This document shows, in pieces, positions 36,143 through 45,904 of a stretch of DNA of 64,000 bases. How positions within the stretch are numbered: the first letter of the stretch is position 1; each line of letters opens with the position of its first letter. Origin of the DNA: an uncultured Bacteroidota bacterium. Lineage in GTDB: Bacteria; Bacteroidota; Bacteroidia; Chitinophagales; Chitinophagaceae. The stretch spans positions 1 to 64,000 of the forward strand of contig CAIJXT010000020.1 of assembly GCA_903824665.1 (NCBI GenBank), written 5' to 3'. The position numbers were made by a program, and so were the translations under genes. Below the pieces are notes generated by a model. The model saw only the letters and a list, made by a program, of their open reading frames with translations, had not been told where the DNA came from and searched no databases.

Positions 36143-36502
36143 ATGGAAACGACGGTATCAGCAAACACTCTGGTTATCAAAGGTTCGAATGAACAAATCA
36201 AATTGGATTACGTAGCTGTAAAAAATGCAGCTATGACGCTGAGGGCAATCAATCACAAACTGCGTCAGCAGATCGTGAAGTTGCTCGAAGAAAACAAACG
36301 CATGAATGTAACCGACATTTATGTAAAATTGCGCCTGGAGCAGTCAGTAGCTTCACAACATCTTGCTATCCTTCGCCGTGCTAACATAGTGATTACAGAG
36401 CGTGACGGAAAATTCATTCATTATGCACTTAACCATGCCCGCATTGCAGCAGTTGCTAAATTCGTGAATGAGCTGGTTAATTCTGAAGAAGCAGGAAACT
36501 AA
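36143..36502 (+). CDS. ArsR-type winged-helix transcriptional regulator
   Basis: 119 residues. Residues 30-95 form a winged helix-turn-helix (LRQQIVKLLEENKRM..., VTDIYVKLRLEQSVASQHLAIL, wing ERDGKFIHYAL), with SVASQHLAILRRANIV as the recognition segment typical of ArsR proteins. The cysteine metal site of metal-sensing members is not present, so the inducer is not a metal held in the ELCVCDL site. It stands alone with its own promoter and terminator; target genes are unknown. Confidence 0.87.
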   Translation: METTVSANTLVIKGSNEQIKLDYVAVKNAAMTLRAINHKLRQQIVKLLEENKRMNVTDIYVKLRLEQSVASQHLAILRRANIVITERDGKFIHYALNHARIAAVAKFVNELVNSEEAGN

Positions 36503-36524
36503 ATTGCCACTAATTATCCCTTAT

Positions 36525-36552
36525 AAAAAAGCCCCGGATTCGGGGCTTTTTT
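36525..36552 (+). terminator. Rho-independent terminator after the ArsR-type gene
   Basis: AAAAAAGCCCCG (36525-36536), a GATT loop and CGGGGCTTTTTT (36541-36552): a GC core flanked by A and T runs, so it can also work for the convergent S9 peptidase gene. Confidence 0.92.
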
Positions 36553-36603
36553 ATTAATATGTCTATCGACAGGAAATACAAACGTTGAAAAAGATTGCAA
36601 CAT

Positions 36604-38631
36604 CTATTTCAACGTTTCATCCAGCCACTTAAAAAACTCCCTTTGCCAGGCTATGCCGTTTTGTGGATGTAAAACCCAATGGTTCTCATTAGGCAGATAA
36701 AGCAGTTTTGCCTTCACATTATGCAGTCTTGCAGCCTGAAAAGCCTCTAGCCCCTGTTCTAATGGCACCCGGTAGTCGAGCCCGCCTTGTACTATCATGA
36801 TGGGGGTATTCCATTTGTTCACAAAATTGATCGGATTGAATTTCTCATAACTCGCCGGAGCCGGCTGTTTCCAATAAGGGCCACCAATATCCCAATTAGC
36901 AAACCAAAGTTCCTCGGTAGTGCCATACCAGCTCTTCAGGTCAAACAAACCGTCATGAGCAATGAAAGACTTAAACCGATTGTTATGCACACCAGCCAGC
37001 ATAAACACGCTATATCCTCCATAGCTGGCACCGACACAGCCCATTCTGTTTTTGTCTACATAACTTGCCTTACTCACTTCGTCAATAGCGGTTAGGTAAT
37101 CCTGTATCGCAAGTCCGCCCCAATCTTTACTAATAGCCTCATTCCACTGTACACCCCAACCTGGCATTCCGCGACGATTTGGCGCTACTACGATATACCC
37201 CTGAGCAGCCATCAGCTGAAAATTCCAGCGAACACTATAAAACTGCGACAACGGTGATTGCGGACCACCCTGGCAATAGAGTAAAGTAGGATACTTTTTT
37301 TTAGGGTCAAAATCAGGTGGGTAAATGATCCATGTGCGAAGAGTTGCACCGTCTGGCGTTTGTATAGATTTCAGCTCAGTTTTGCTCATCTCCATTTTCT
37401 GGTACACCTGGTCATTCTCATGGGTTAGCTGCCTCATATCTCCATACTTGGGCTTCACGGCAAACAGCTCACTTGCATGGTTCATATCACACCTCGATAC
37501 AATAATCTCTCCCCCAGCCTGACCAATAACTCCATTAATGTCGTACTTACCCTTGGTCAGGTTGTTCACAACTACCTTATCCCGGTCAGTGCGTGGCACC
37601 TCTGCATCAAATAATTGTACCGTACCCTCAAAAGGTGCATTAAAGTACACTCGATCACCTGTATTGCTCCAAATAAAGCTTTCAGCCGTTCCATCCCACT
37701 TTGATGTGAGATTGATCACTTTTTTCGTCGCAACATCCATCATGACAACATCGTTCTTATCTGCCTCATAACCATCGCGCGACATGCTGAGCCAGGCAAT
37801 TCTGCGGCCATCCTCAGTAAACAAAGGCTGAGTATCGTAACCCATACGCCCCTCTGTCCAATTACTTGTAGTACCTGTATTCATACTGTAAAAAAACAGG
37901 TCTGTATTAGTACTCAGTGCATACTCCTTACCTGCTTTTTTCTTGCACACATACACAAACCCCTTGCTATCTGGAGACCATGCCAGATCCTCGGCACCAC
38001 CAAACGGCTTCTGAGGGCAATCATAGGCTTCGTCTTCCATAATATCCTTTACTGTACCTTCTTTCAGGCTAACCACAAAGATGTGCGAATACTTACCATC
38101 ATCCCATGCATCCCAATGACGATAATTGAGGTCTGTATAAATTTTCGCTGTTGTGTTGGGCAGATCACTGTAAATATCAGTCCCGTTAGCCGGCTTGATC
38201 ATTACGTCCTTCGAAAAAGCAACATACTTACCATTCGGTGAAACCCAAACATTTTCTGCGCCCTGCAAACCACTGTATATTTCTTTCCAGGTATTGCCAC
38301 TATCAGTGCTCTGGTAAAGGAAATTGTCGGAAAAGGAATACCACGCATTTCCATAACGTTGAGTAATGGTTCGCCCTTCGGCTGTCCATTCTGTCCTGCT
38401 TCCATCTTCCAGGTTTATACGGTACTGGTGTACAGTACTTTTCTCTGTCTTCCAGTTAACTGTTTTCGACGAATAATACACAAACCTGCCATCCTTACTG
38501 ATGCTGTTGCCGCTTACCCTGTGCAAACCCCATAGGGTCTCTGGTGTCATCCTGTTCTGAGCAGTAGCGGCCATCGAACAGCAGGCCAGTAGCAACGGCA
38601 TGAATTGCCTTCTAAAAAAAATCGATTTCAT
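36604..38631 (-). CDS. S9 family serine peptidase (prolyl oligopeptidase-like)
   Basis: 675 residues from the ATG at 38631. A signal peptide (MKSIFFRRQFMPLLLACCSMAATAQ is 25 residues long; cut near ATA-Q) precedes a beta-propeller with WSPDSKGFVYV-type blades, then an alpha/beta-hydrolase domain. The catalytic triad is S536 (GASYGGYSV), D619 (GGLDYRVP) and H651 (NENHWVLH). It is a periplasmic dipeptidyl/acylaminoacyl-peptidase-like enzyme, of exact specificity unknown. It starts 7 bases after the stop codon of the upstream lipoprotein gene, so the two form an operon. Confidence 0.93.
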   Translation of the reverse strand: MKSIFFRRQFMPLLLACCSMAATAQNRMTPETLWGLHRVSGNSISKDGRFVYYSSKTVNWKTEKSTVHQYRINLEDGSRTEWTAEGRTITQRYGNAWYSFSDNFLYQSTDSGNTWKEIYSGLQGAENVWVSPNGKYVAFSKDVMIKPANGTDIYSDLPNTTAKIYTDLNYRHWDAWDDGKYSHIFVVSLKEGTVKDIMEDEAYDCPQKPFGGAEDLAWSPDSKGFVYVCKKKAGKEYALSTNTDLFFYSMNTGTTSNWTEGRMGYDTQPLFTEDGRRIAWLSMSRDGYEADKNDVVMMDVATKKVINLTSKWDGTAESFIWSNTGDRVYFNAPFEGTVQLFDAEVPRTDRDKVVVNNLTKGKYDINGVIGQAGGEIIVSRCDMNHASELFAVKPKYGDMRQLTHENDQVYQKMEMSKTELKSIQTPDGATLRTWIIYPPDFDPKKKYPTLLYCQGGPQSPLSQFYSVRWNFQLMAAQGYIVVAPNRRGMPGWGVQWNEAISKDWGGLAIQDYLTAIDEVSKASYVDKNRMGCVGASYGGYSVFMLAGVHNNRFKSFIAHDGLFDLKSWYGTTEELWFANWDIGGPYWKQPAPASYEKFNPINFVNKWNTPIMIVQGGLDYRVPLEQGLEAFQAARLHNVKAKLLYLPNENHWVLHPQNGIAWQREFFKWLDETLK

Positions 38632-38637
38632 ATGCAA

Positions 38638-40164
38638 CTATTTTTTTGATGGTATTTTGTCTGAAAAACCACTTTTTTTCATTGTTGGTTTTGGCTTGGA
38701 TTCAAAATCAATATTATGCTCCCAACCTGCCTTTAAAGTCAACTGGGTGCCGCCGGGAACTACAAATTCTGGTTGCCTTTTCGCCAGCAGATCACCGGTA
38801 TCCCAGCTCCCATTTCCATTCTTGTCAACAATAATACGAAATGTATAATTTGCTGGCGGCAATCTTCTGAAATGCACTACCGTATCAGTTATTTTCTGAT
38901 AATATATAGTATCTGCATCAGCCAACAGCATCAGTAGGTGATCAGAGTGGTCTGTACCAGCGCCACTTTTACTGCTTACGTACTTCGCAGGAATATTGAG
39001 CTTAATTTTACCAAAATCATCGTTATTGAATGTTCGGAAAACATATTTCCCTGATGCAGCCTGTTTTTTCCCTGTATCCGTTGCAAATCCTTCCTGAAGA
39101 TCAAGTGTGTATACAGTATTCTCCGAAAGATCTGCAACAAAATAAAACACTTCCGGTTTTGATGGATGATTTCGAATGCGAACCCGCCTGTTTACGGCAA
39201 CATCAGCACTATCAAAATGCAGCGCCACTTTGTTGCCATTAATCTCAGCCGGTCTGTTGAACACCAGCTTTATAGAATCTGTTAGATTGAATGTTCTTTT
39301 TGCTTTGCTGCTTGTATCAAGATTTGTGGTAAAAACAAGATTACTATCAATCTGTTGCCTGTTCATTTTTCCTTTGGCAACAGTCGGTTTCTTGGCAGAC
39401 TTTAGTGTATCAGCTTTCAATGTAGTATCTGCCTGCTCAGCAAATAGCCGCAGTACAATGCCTGTTGCCGAATCTTGTGACCTGACTAATGTATCACAAA
39501 ATGCAATCATTTCGGTACCACCATCATAAATCAGATTATTGTTCGCGTCTTTCACAGCGTATATTCTGAAGTTTCGAGATGGCAGGCCGCCAAACCTGAA
39601 AATGCCATTATTATCTGGCTTTGTAATATATTTTGGCTTTTTCTTTATTACCGCACTATCATCTTCCCTATTGCTGTAGAGTAGTATGAATACATTAGCC
39701 GTATCAGGAGCCCCTGTAGCGGCGTTCACTACCTGCCCCTGCAACCTGCACGAATCAAAATAACCACTCGTACTAAATGTGTAGGTGTAGCCTGAAAACG
39801 GGTTGCCTTCATGCAGATCACGGATAGCTTTGCCAAATGATATTCTGTAAGTAGTATTATCTTCAAGCAGGGAGTCTGTAAGCTTTACTACAACGCGTTT
39901 ATTAACGCCGCTGACCGTAAGGGGTATGGACAACATTGGGGATATCTGTACTTCTTTTTGCGCATCCGCCAGAGTAATATATTCATCAAACGTAAGTTCC
40001 ACTCTGCTTACTCTGGCATTCAGAAGCGAATCACCCGGATTAACTTTTAATAACCTGGGCGGTGTAGCATCCCGTTTACCACCTGAGGGGGTTGAAATAT
40101 TGGCACACCCCAGCAAACTACCGGTCATTAATACCAACAAAAAACGACTTAAGCTTGCTTTCAT
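38638..40164 (-). CDS. Ig-like domain (SbsA-type) lipoprotein
   Basis: 508 residues. The signal ends in a lipobox-like GSLLGCAN, with the Cys at about residue 20, so it is probably lipidated. The N-terminal part (LLKVNPGDSLLNARVSRVELTFDEYI) is a Big_5/SbsA Ig-like domain, followed by a carboxypeptidase-regulatory-like domain (LQGQVVNAATGAPDTANVFIL... and GGLPSRNFRIYAVKD). Two further beta domains repeat the Ig-like pattern. Such proteins are common in Bacteroidota and of unknown function. Upstream gene of the S9 peptidase operon, with a TATTTTTG box 8 bases before the ATG. Confidence 0.78.
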   Translation of the reverse strand: MKASLSRFLLVLMTGSLLGCANISTPSGGKRDATPPRLLKVNPGDSLLNARVSRVELTFDEYITLADAQKEVQISPMLSIPLTVSGVNKRVVVKLTDSLLEDNTTYRISFGKAIRDLHEGNPFSGYTYTFSTSGYFDSCRLQGQVVNAATGAPDTANVFILLYSNREDDSAVIKKKPKYITKPDNNGIFRFGGLPSRNFRIYAVKDANNNLIYDGGTEMIAFCDTLVRSQDSATGIVLRLFAEQADTTLKADTLKSAKKPTVAKGKMNRQQIDSNLVFTTNLDTSSKAKRTFNLTDSIKLVFNRPAEINGNKVALHFDSADVAVNRRVRIRNHPSKPEVFYFVADLSENTVYTLDLQEGFATDTGKKQAASGKYVFRTFNNDDFGKIKLNIPAKYVSSKSGAGTDHSDHLLMLLADADTIYYQKITDTVVHFRRLPPANYTFRIIVDKNGNGSWDTGDLLAKRQPEFVVPGGTQLTLKAGWEHNIDFESKPKPTMKKSGFSDKIPSKK

Positions 40165-40172
40165 TGAAGGTT

Positions 40173-40180
40173 CAAAAATA
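40173..40180 (-). promoter_or_regulatory. -7 promoter box of the lipoprotein/S9 peptidase operon
   Basis: The minus strand reads TATTTTTG and ends eight bases before the ATG at 40164. Confidence 0.5.
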
Positions 40181-40241
40181 CACTATTCCTCTGGATGTGC
40201 TGAATCCGTATGCCAGTACATAAACGTGCAGAAACCAAAAA

Positions 40242-41477
40242 CTACCTTCTTCCTCCTGGCCGCTGCCCCTGCTGCTGACTGGGCGCTTGCGGTGCCGGTG
40301 TGGGTACAGCAGGCTGCGATGGTGTCTGTGGCGCAGGTTGCTGCCTTGTTGGTTGCTCTCTGGCGGGTTGCTGGCGGGCAGGTGTATTGGCCCGGGCAGG
40401 TTGTTGGTTATTACGGGCAGGTGCCGACTGCCTTGGTGCCGGGGGGGTATATTCCTGTTTTACAGGACGGCTAACGTCCCATTCATATGGATTATTACCA
40501 CTCCGCTGCGTGGGACGCTGCGGCTCCGCAGTCTGGTTAATATTTGTGCCTGGAGTCTGGCTCTTCTCATTTCGTTGATTGATAACCATGGTACGGAAGG
40601 GCGGAGTCGCTCCGGGATTGGAAGTTACCGCCTGAGGCTGCCGCACCGGACGCGGTGCAGTCATAACATTGGGTGGTGTAGGCACCTGCCCGGTAGCCCG
40701 TGGCGATACTCTTATTTCTGCCGGACGATACATGCGTACAACATCATTGTGTATTCTGGTGTTTTGGTTCCTCGAATTCCTTACCTTGAATACCTGAACC
40801 GGATTTCCGGTAACCTGACGCACCTGTGCTATATGCGGCCCTGTAATATAGGTCACACTATTGTACTCAAATGTGTTGTTGATGATTGTAGTGTGCTTGA
40901 TAATGCGTGTGTTGCCCATAGGCCCCTGCCAATACTGGTAGTAACGACCCGAATAAATGTATTGTGGTGGAATAAACACCCACCAATCTCCTGGACAAGT
41001 ATAACCTATAAGCGACATACCCGAACGATAATCTGGTCCAAGCGGTGCCCAGCCGTAAAAACCATCTCCATAGCGCCAGCTTACCCATGCCGGCCCCCAG
41101 TAGTTGCCGGGTATCCACAGCCACCCGTAGTATTCATCGAAAGTCCAGCTACCGTAATGGAAACACGCCCATCCCCACGGATAATCGGACACCCATGTAT
41201 TACCATACTCCGTCATGACCCAATGCCCGCTGGTGTAATAAGGCCTGAAATTATTGTCCTCGTCGGGCGACCATACATAGCCATACTGAGGATCCTGTAT
41301 CCACTGGCCATACGGGGCCAGACTCTGGTAGAAATCATCGTACGAAACGTAATCATCATCGTATTGGGCATAGCTTTTTCCGGGGATTACAAGCAACACC
41401 ACCAACAGCAGCAGATATACGCCATGGAGCCCGATACTAAAATAATTTGATGACCGTTTGAATTGTGTCGTATTCAT
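40242..41477 (-). CDS. DUF6600-like Tyr/Trp-rich secreted protein with Pro/Gln-rich tail
   Basis: 411 residues from the ATG at 41477 (MNTTQFKRSSN). A hydrophobic leader (YLLLLVVLLVIPGKSYAQ) precedes a domain of about 180 residues very rich in aromatic residues and Gly, with repeated blocks such as APYGQWIQDPQYGYVWSP, TGHW-like and GWLWIPGNYWGPAWVSWRYG. This matches the DUF6600/YXWGXW class of Bacteroidota periplasmic or surface proteins of unknown role. From about residue 245 the protein is low-complexity and rich in Pro, Gln, Arg and Asn (QQPARANTPARQQPAREQP). An aromatic-rich structural or carbohydrate-contacting role is a guess only. Confidence 0.78.
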   Translation of the reverse strand: MNTTQFKRSSNYFSIGLHGVYLLLLVVLLVIPGKSYAQYDDDYVSYDDFYQSLAPYGQWIQDPQYGYVWSPDEDNNFRPYYTSGHWVMTEYGNTWVSDYPWGWACFHYGSWTFDEYYGWLWIPGNYWGPAWVSWRYGDGFYGWAPLGPDYRSGMSLIGYTCPGDWWVFIPPQYIYSGRYYQYWQGPMGNTRIIKHTTIINNTFEYNSVTYITGPHIAQVRQVTGNPVQVFKVRNSRNQNTRIHNDVVRMYRPAEIRVSPRATGQVPTPPNVMTAPRPVRQPQAVTSNPGATPPFRTMVINQRNEKSQTPGTNINQTAEPQRPTQRSGNNPYEWDVSRPVKQEYTPPAPRQSAPARNNQQPARANTPARQQPAREQPTRQQPAPQTPSQPAVPTPAPQAPSQQQGQRPGGRR

Positions 41478-41600
41478 TGATGCTTTTTGCAGATTAATGG
41501 TATTGCCCAGGGTGCAATTAATATGACGTAAATATAAGCCTAACATTTGAATTCAAAATGTGGACCAAATTAAAAATATCGACATTATCTGCCGTGAATT

Positions 41601-41631
41601 TTGAAATTATCACATCTGCCTGTTATCTTTG
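41601..41631 (+). promoter_or_regulatory. Promoter of the 2TM protein gene
   Basis: TTG at 41601-41603, 20-base spacer, TATCTTTG at 41624-41631; a full match to the Bacteroidota consensus. Confidence 0.7.
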
Positions 41632-41650
41632 TTGCACATAATCAGGAAAA

Positions 41651-41899
41651 ATGCCAAAAAAAATAAAACCTACCGCAAAGCAAAAGTCAATGTTTGTGCT
41701 GCATTGCGTGGTATTCACAATAGCTACAGTTCTTTCTGTAATGTTCTATGATGCAGGTGTAAAGGGTTGGGCATACCCATGGCATGCCTGGACAATTGCT
41801 GCCTGGGCTTTGTGCCTGCTCGGTCATTGGTGCATCGTTTACGCCAGTGTAGAAGACCCGGGTTACGATACCTATCGCCGCCAGCAGGGTAAGATTTAG
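41651..41899 (+). CDS. Small 2TM-domain membrane protein
   Basis: 82 residues with two predicted membrane helices (about 16-32, FVLHCVVFTIATVLSVMFY, and 46-64, WTIAAWALCLLGHWCIVYAS) and basic ends. This is the layout of the short 2TM-domain proteins common in Bacteroidota, whose function is not known. It has an excellent promoter and no close partner gene. Confidence 0.7.
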   Translation: MPKKIKPTAKQKSMFVLHCVVFTIATVLSVMFYDAGVKGWAYPWHAWTIAAWALCLLGHWCIVYASVEDPGYDTYRRQQGKI

Positions 41900-42196
41900 T
41901 TTTCTAAATTTCCGCTCCAGTACACACTTTACGCTGATCAGGGCTTCGCTCTGGATTGATGTATATAGCCGCAATCAACGGTTCGTATACTGTCATGCAA
42001 TAGTCTGAAACGTGCACATTGCCCGTCGTTTGGTGCTGGCATGTTGCATTCGGTCTTTGTATTGTATTCAAACTATACGTCTTCCTTCAAACACTTTAAC
42101 ACATTTTACTTTCGTTCATTTTTTTATTCCTGAAAAAAAACTGTAAATTGTGCTTTATAATTGGAAATACAATCTTTAACACTTAAAAAATCAAAC

Positions 42197-42403
42197 ATGG
42201 ACACTTCAAAAATGATCAAAGCATATTGCCTGAAAACAAAAGAGAAAAACGTACCCATGCAGGATGCTGTTATTACCCGTACCGCAAGAGGTGGATACAT
42301 GGCTGCAGGAAATGATGGAAAAGGCAATAAAATGGCCGCAATCCTTAATGAAGTAAAGGCATTACAGGCGATCGCTGATGGCGTAGCCACAAAAGGTTTT
42401 TAA
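42197..42403 (+). CDS. Small protein resembling a cysteine-depleted DUF5679-like domain
   Basis: 68 residues from the ATG at 42197. The string AYCLKTKEKNVPMQDAVITR lines up with the start of DUF5679-like zinc-ribbon proteins (AYCVKCKxKxxMKDAxxV). The second Cys of the first pair is Thr, and the region where the second Cys pair would lie reads GNDGKGNKMAAIL, with no Cys. A single Cys remains. Metal binding is therefore unlikely. Function unknown; a hairpin terminator follows, supporting a real transcription unit. Confidence 0.6.
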   Translation: MDTSKMIKAYCLKTKEKNVPMQDAVITRTARGGYMAAGNDGKGNKMAAILNEVKALQAIADGVATKGF

Positions 42404-42426
42404 TAAAGGCATGCTTAGCCACAATC

Positions 42427-42468
42427 CCCCTGTTCCGGTTATCGAAGATCGGGACAGGGGTATTTTGT
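42427..42468 (+). terminator. Terminator after the small protein gene
   Basis: An 11-bp stem (42427-42437 with 42450-42460, one G-T pair) with a 12-base loop, followed by the T-rich TATTTTGT. Confidence 0.8.
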
Positions 42469-42553
42469 CTTTATCACAACTACGCAAACCCTATTGCCTT
42501 AGGTACAACCACGGCAACAGGTACGAACGCTAATTTCTCAACCTATATCTGCT

Positions 42554-43267
42554 ATGCGATTACTCGTTACGATAGCACTGCTGCTGACTTACGGTGAAGT
42601 GTGGGCGCAGGCCGATAGCTTTCACGTTTGGAACAAATGGTGCTCGCGAAAAGACACCCTGCTACTATTTTATGGTGGCAACAATACCATCCAGGTGTAT
42701 TGTAAAAATCACAAACCAGGCGACCTGAAGCTAAAGAGTCTTGATAAAACGCTTAGAATTGGGCAGCCCGAAATATCAGGAGATACATTATCTGTACTAG
42801 CTATGCCTTACCCGGGCAAATCTAAAATAATGCGGCTTGTAATATTAGGTGCCAGAAATAATAAAATACTTAAGACACTTACGTTTACATCAGACAGCAT
42901 CCCGGCACCGGAAGCCCGACTGGGCAGTATTCAGAAAGATGAGTCATTCAAAAAAACAATACTGTCACAAACCAAACTCCGGGTTATTTTCCCAAACTCG
43001 TTGTACAGCTACCCATATACTATTCGCCAATACACTTTCAAGTCACGCACCAATAAAGGTGAGGCAAATCTTGTTGTGAATAGCTTTATGCTGAATACAC
43101 CTGTCCTTACTGCTATTAACGAAACACCTGATGGCGGCGTAATAGAATTTACAAATATCAGAGCAACATGCCCTGAATGTGCAACCCGCACACTAACAGA
43201 TCTCAAACTGAAAATCAAAACCTTTGTTGCTGATACAGCACCAAAAAAAACCGAACGGAAACAATGA
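42554..43267 (+). CDS. Secreted hypothetical protein, weakly GldM-C-like
   Basis: 237 residues with a signal peptide (MRLLVTIALLLTYGEVWAQ). The body is beta-rich; GGNNTIQVYCKNHKPGDL and SFMLNTPVLTAINETPDGG recall the GldM C-terminal beta domains, but this is a weak impression. It ends in a basic tail. It lies 80 bases upstream of the AsmA-like gene on the same strand and could be co-transcribed with it. No function can be assigned. Confidence 0.55.
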   Translation: MRLLVTIALLLTYGEVWAQADSFHVWNKWCSRKDTLLLFYGGNNTIQVYCKNHKPGDLKLKSLDKTLRIGQPEISGDTLSVLAMPYPGKSKIMRLVILGARNNKILKTLTFTSDSIPAPEARLGSIQKDESFKKTILSQTKLRVIFPNSLYSYPYTIRQYTFKSRTNKGEANLVVNSFMLNTPVLTAINETPDGGVIEFTNIRATCPECATRTLTDLKLKIKTFVADTAPKKTERKQ

Positions 43268-43347
43268 CCACTCCTCCGATTGCGCCTAACACTGCGAGCC
43301 AGCCAGTGCCGAAATATGATTAACAAACAACTCAAACCGGGCTTGAT

Positions 43348-45798
43348 ATGCGTCAGTTGAAAGGAGTGCTCAAGGCTATAGGAATACTTCTTTGTTTGTT
43401 ACTTGTCCTTTTCTCAGGCTTTGCTATATATGTAAACGCTAACAAGGATGCAATCATCCGGTACGTAACAAAACAAATTAACGAAGACATATCCGGCTCA
43501 CTGTCTATAGGGCAGATTAAGGCTTCTTTCGTAAAAGGGTTTCCAAATGTTGCTATCCAACTGCAGGACGTGGTACTACGCGATAGCCTCTGGAAAACAC
43601 ACCATAACGACCTGCTTAACGCGCATTACATCAATGTATCGGTCAATGCACTATCAATACTCAGTGGTACACCCCGCATCAGCGACGTTACAATTGTCAG
43701 CGGATTGGTTCATGTATTCACAGATACGACCGGCTACAGTAATACCTCGGCCCTGATCCGTGGCAAGGACACAGGTACGAAAACAAACACCAACAAATTT
43801 GAGATCAATAAACTCTCGTTATCCGACGTAGCACTGGTGATAGAACACGAGCCAAAACACAAGTACTTCCACTTCAATATTCATAAAATGACAGCGCACT
43901 GGGACTTTACCAGGCTGGGGTGGGACGCACGATTAAACTTATCGGCGGGTGTAGAAAGTATGTCTTTCAATACGTCAAAAGGAAGTTTTCTATCAAACAG
44001 GAACATCGCCACAAAATTGAATCTGAGCTACAATACAACTAACAAAACGCTTTCAGTTCCAACCAGGAAAATAAGAATAGACGGCAATGTATTTGCAATC
44101 GGTGCTATCTTCGATTTAAAAAGCGAGCCCGGCACATTTGTACTTACAATAGATGGCGAAGACATCAATTTCAGAAATGCGGTCTCTATGCTTACACCGG
44201 CTATTTCTTCAAAAGTATCAATTCTTGACTTCACAAAACCTATCACATTCCGTGCGATATTGCATGGCCGGACCAAGTATCTGGACACCCCGGAAGTTCT
44301 TGTTACCAGCATCATAAAGAACAATACACTGATTACACCCGCGGGAACTATTACCAACTGCAGTTTTGTGGGCATGTACAATAATCACCGCGTGATCGGT
44401 GGCGGCCATACCGATGTTAATGCATTGATAGGCATGAAAAACCTTAAAGCAACGTGGTCTGATTTTACAGTACATGCCGATACCGTTACCATCACCAACC
44501 TGCTGAATCCATACATAGAAGGCAAATTCACATCCAGATTCGGTTTGAGTAAGCTGAATAAACTTATTGGACCAAATACATTTGTATTTAATAAGGGCAC
44601 TGTAAATATCGTTGTTTCGTACAAGGGCGGTATAGATACCGCCAACGCCACAAAGCCATTTATAGCAGCAAGATTGCAACTAAAAGATGCCGGATTGACC
44701 TATGTACCTGCAAAAATTGCATTCACTAATACCAATGCTACAATCAGACTTTCTGGTAATGACCTATTGATAGAAGATGTGAAAATCCAACGAGGAAATA
44801 CGGTATTGAACATGCAGGGAGACATGCTCAATTTCAGAAACCTGTTTTTTAATGACCCGGAAAAAATCAAGCTCAACTGGTCGATCAGGAGTAAAGATGT
44901 AGACCTTAATGAGCTGATCGCATTTTTGCCAAACAGACAACCAGATTCTATAGTCGTAAAACCAAAAGAAAACAAATCGCAAAATGTCTCCGGAAAGTTG
45001 GATCGGATTTTTGCAAAAGGGGGAGTACTACTACACCTCGATCTGGAACACCTGTTCTTTCGCAGTTTTGCGGCACGGCAGCTTCAGGGCACCATAAACC
45101 TTAACAGCAGGAACGTGATTCTAAAAGATGTGAGCTTTCAGCATGCTGATGGCACCATGAAACTCAACGGACACATCTGGCAGCACGGAGACCAAAACAA
45201 TTACAAACTTACGTCTACTGTTGCACACACCAATGTCCGCAAATTTCTGACTGCTTTTGAGAATTTCAATCAGGATGTCATTGTGGATAGAAACATCAGT
45301 GGAGACCTATCAGCGACATTCGACCTTACAGGGGCCTTAATGAGCAATGGCAAACCTATACCTGGTTCTGTACATGGTGCTGTAGCTGTTAAACTGACAA
45401 ATGGCGCCCTCGACGATTTTGAGCCACTTCGCAAAATCAGCAAATTTGTGTTTCGCAAACGCAATCTGGATCATATCGTGTTTCAGGAGATTGAAAACAA
45501 ATTTGTACTGCAGGGAAACAGAATACTCATCCACCCCTTCTTTATAGAATCGAGTGCAGTGAATATGCATATCGGCGGCATATACGCATTCGACAATTCG
45601 GGTACAGATATCGATATCGATATTCCGCTTCGCAATCCGTCAAAAGATGAGCTGGTAGAAAACGACGTAATTCGCTACAAAAGAAACATGAAGGGAATTG
45701 TGATTCACCTTAAAGCAACAGCTGACGAAGACGGCAAGCTTACACTGAAATGGAACCCCAGAAAAAAAGTTACCGTGGGCCAGACTACTTTAGAATAA
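43348..45798 (+). CDS. AsmA-like inner-membrane/periplasmic protein (1)
   Basis: 816 residues. One N-terminal membrane helix (about residues 9-29, AIGILLCLLLVLFSGFAIYV) is followed by the AsmA pattern ISGSLSIGQIKASFVKGFPN-VAIQLQDVVL and long beta repeats, with the late conserved block near GNRILIHPFFIESSAVNMHI. AsmA-like proteins form bridge-like structures thought to move phospholipids to the outer membrane. The gene converges on a second AsmA-like gene of similar size and layout. Confidence 0.82.
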   Translation: MRQLKGVLKAIGILLCLLLVLFSGFAIYVNANKDAIIRYVTKQINEDISGSLSIGQIKASFVKGFPNVAIQLQDVVLRDSLWKTHHNDLLNAHYINVSVNALSILSGTPRISDVTIVSGLVHVFTDTTGYSNTSALIRGKDTGTKTNTNKFEINKLSLSDVALVIEHEPKHKYFHFNIHKMTAHWDFTRLGWDARLNLSAGVESMSFNTSKGSFLSNRNIATKLNLSYNTTNKTLSVPTRKIRIDGNVFAIGAIFDLKSEPGTFVLTIDGEDINFRNAVSMLTPAISSKVSILDFTKPITFRAILHGRTKYLDTPEVLVTSIIKNNTLITPAGTITNCSFVGMYNNHRVIGGGHTDVNALIGMKNLKATWSDFTVHADTVTITNLLNPYIEGKFTSRFGLSKLNKLIGPNTFVFNKGTVNIVVSYKGGIDTANATKPFIAARLQLKDAGLTYVPAKIAFTNTNATIRLSGNDLLIEDVKIQRGNTVLNMQGDMLNFRNLFFNDPEKIKLNWSIRSKDVDLNELIAFLPNRQPDSIVVKPKENKSQNVSGKLDRIFAKGGVLLHLDLEHLFFRSFAARQLQGTINLNSRNVILKDVSFQHADGTMKLNGHIWQHGDQNNYKLTSTVAHTNVRKFLTAFENFNQDVIVDRNISGDLSATFDLTGALMSNGKPIPGSVHGAVAVKLTNGALDDFEPLRKISKFVFRKRNLDHIVFQEIENKFVLQGNRILIHPFFIESSAVNMHIGGIYAFDNSGTDIDIDIPLRNPSKDELVENDVIRYKRNMKGIVIHLKATADEDGKLTLKWNPRKKVTVGQTTLE

Positions 45799-45832
45799 TC
45801 TTTACTAACGCCGCTTATCTCCAAAAACAAAA

Positions 45833-45861
45833 TTTGCAGGCAGCTACCAGCCACCTGCAAA
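45833..45861. repeat. 8-bp inverted repeat between two convergent AsmA-like genes
   Basis: TTTGCAGG (45833-45840) pairs with CCTGCAAA (45854-45861) around 13 bases. There is no T-tract on either side; it may still be a shared 3' structure. Confidence 0.45.
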
Positions 45862-45904
45862 TCGAAATACCCTCGCAATACCGTACAAATTCAAGCAGTG
45901 GGCA

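Noticed and set aside
40287-41450. 387-codon open frame on the plus strand
   Set aside because: It lies entirely opposite the DUF6600-like gene, whose signal peptide, aromatic repeats and composition are coherent. The antisense frame is a by-product of that gene's biased codons.
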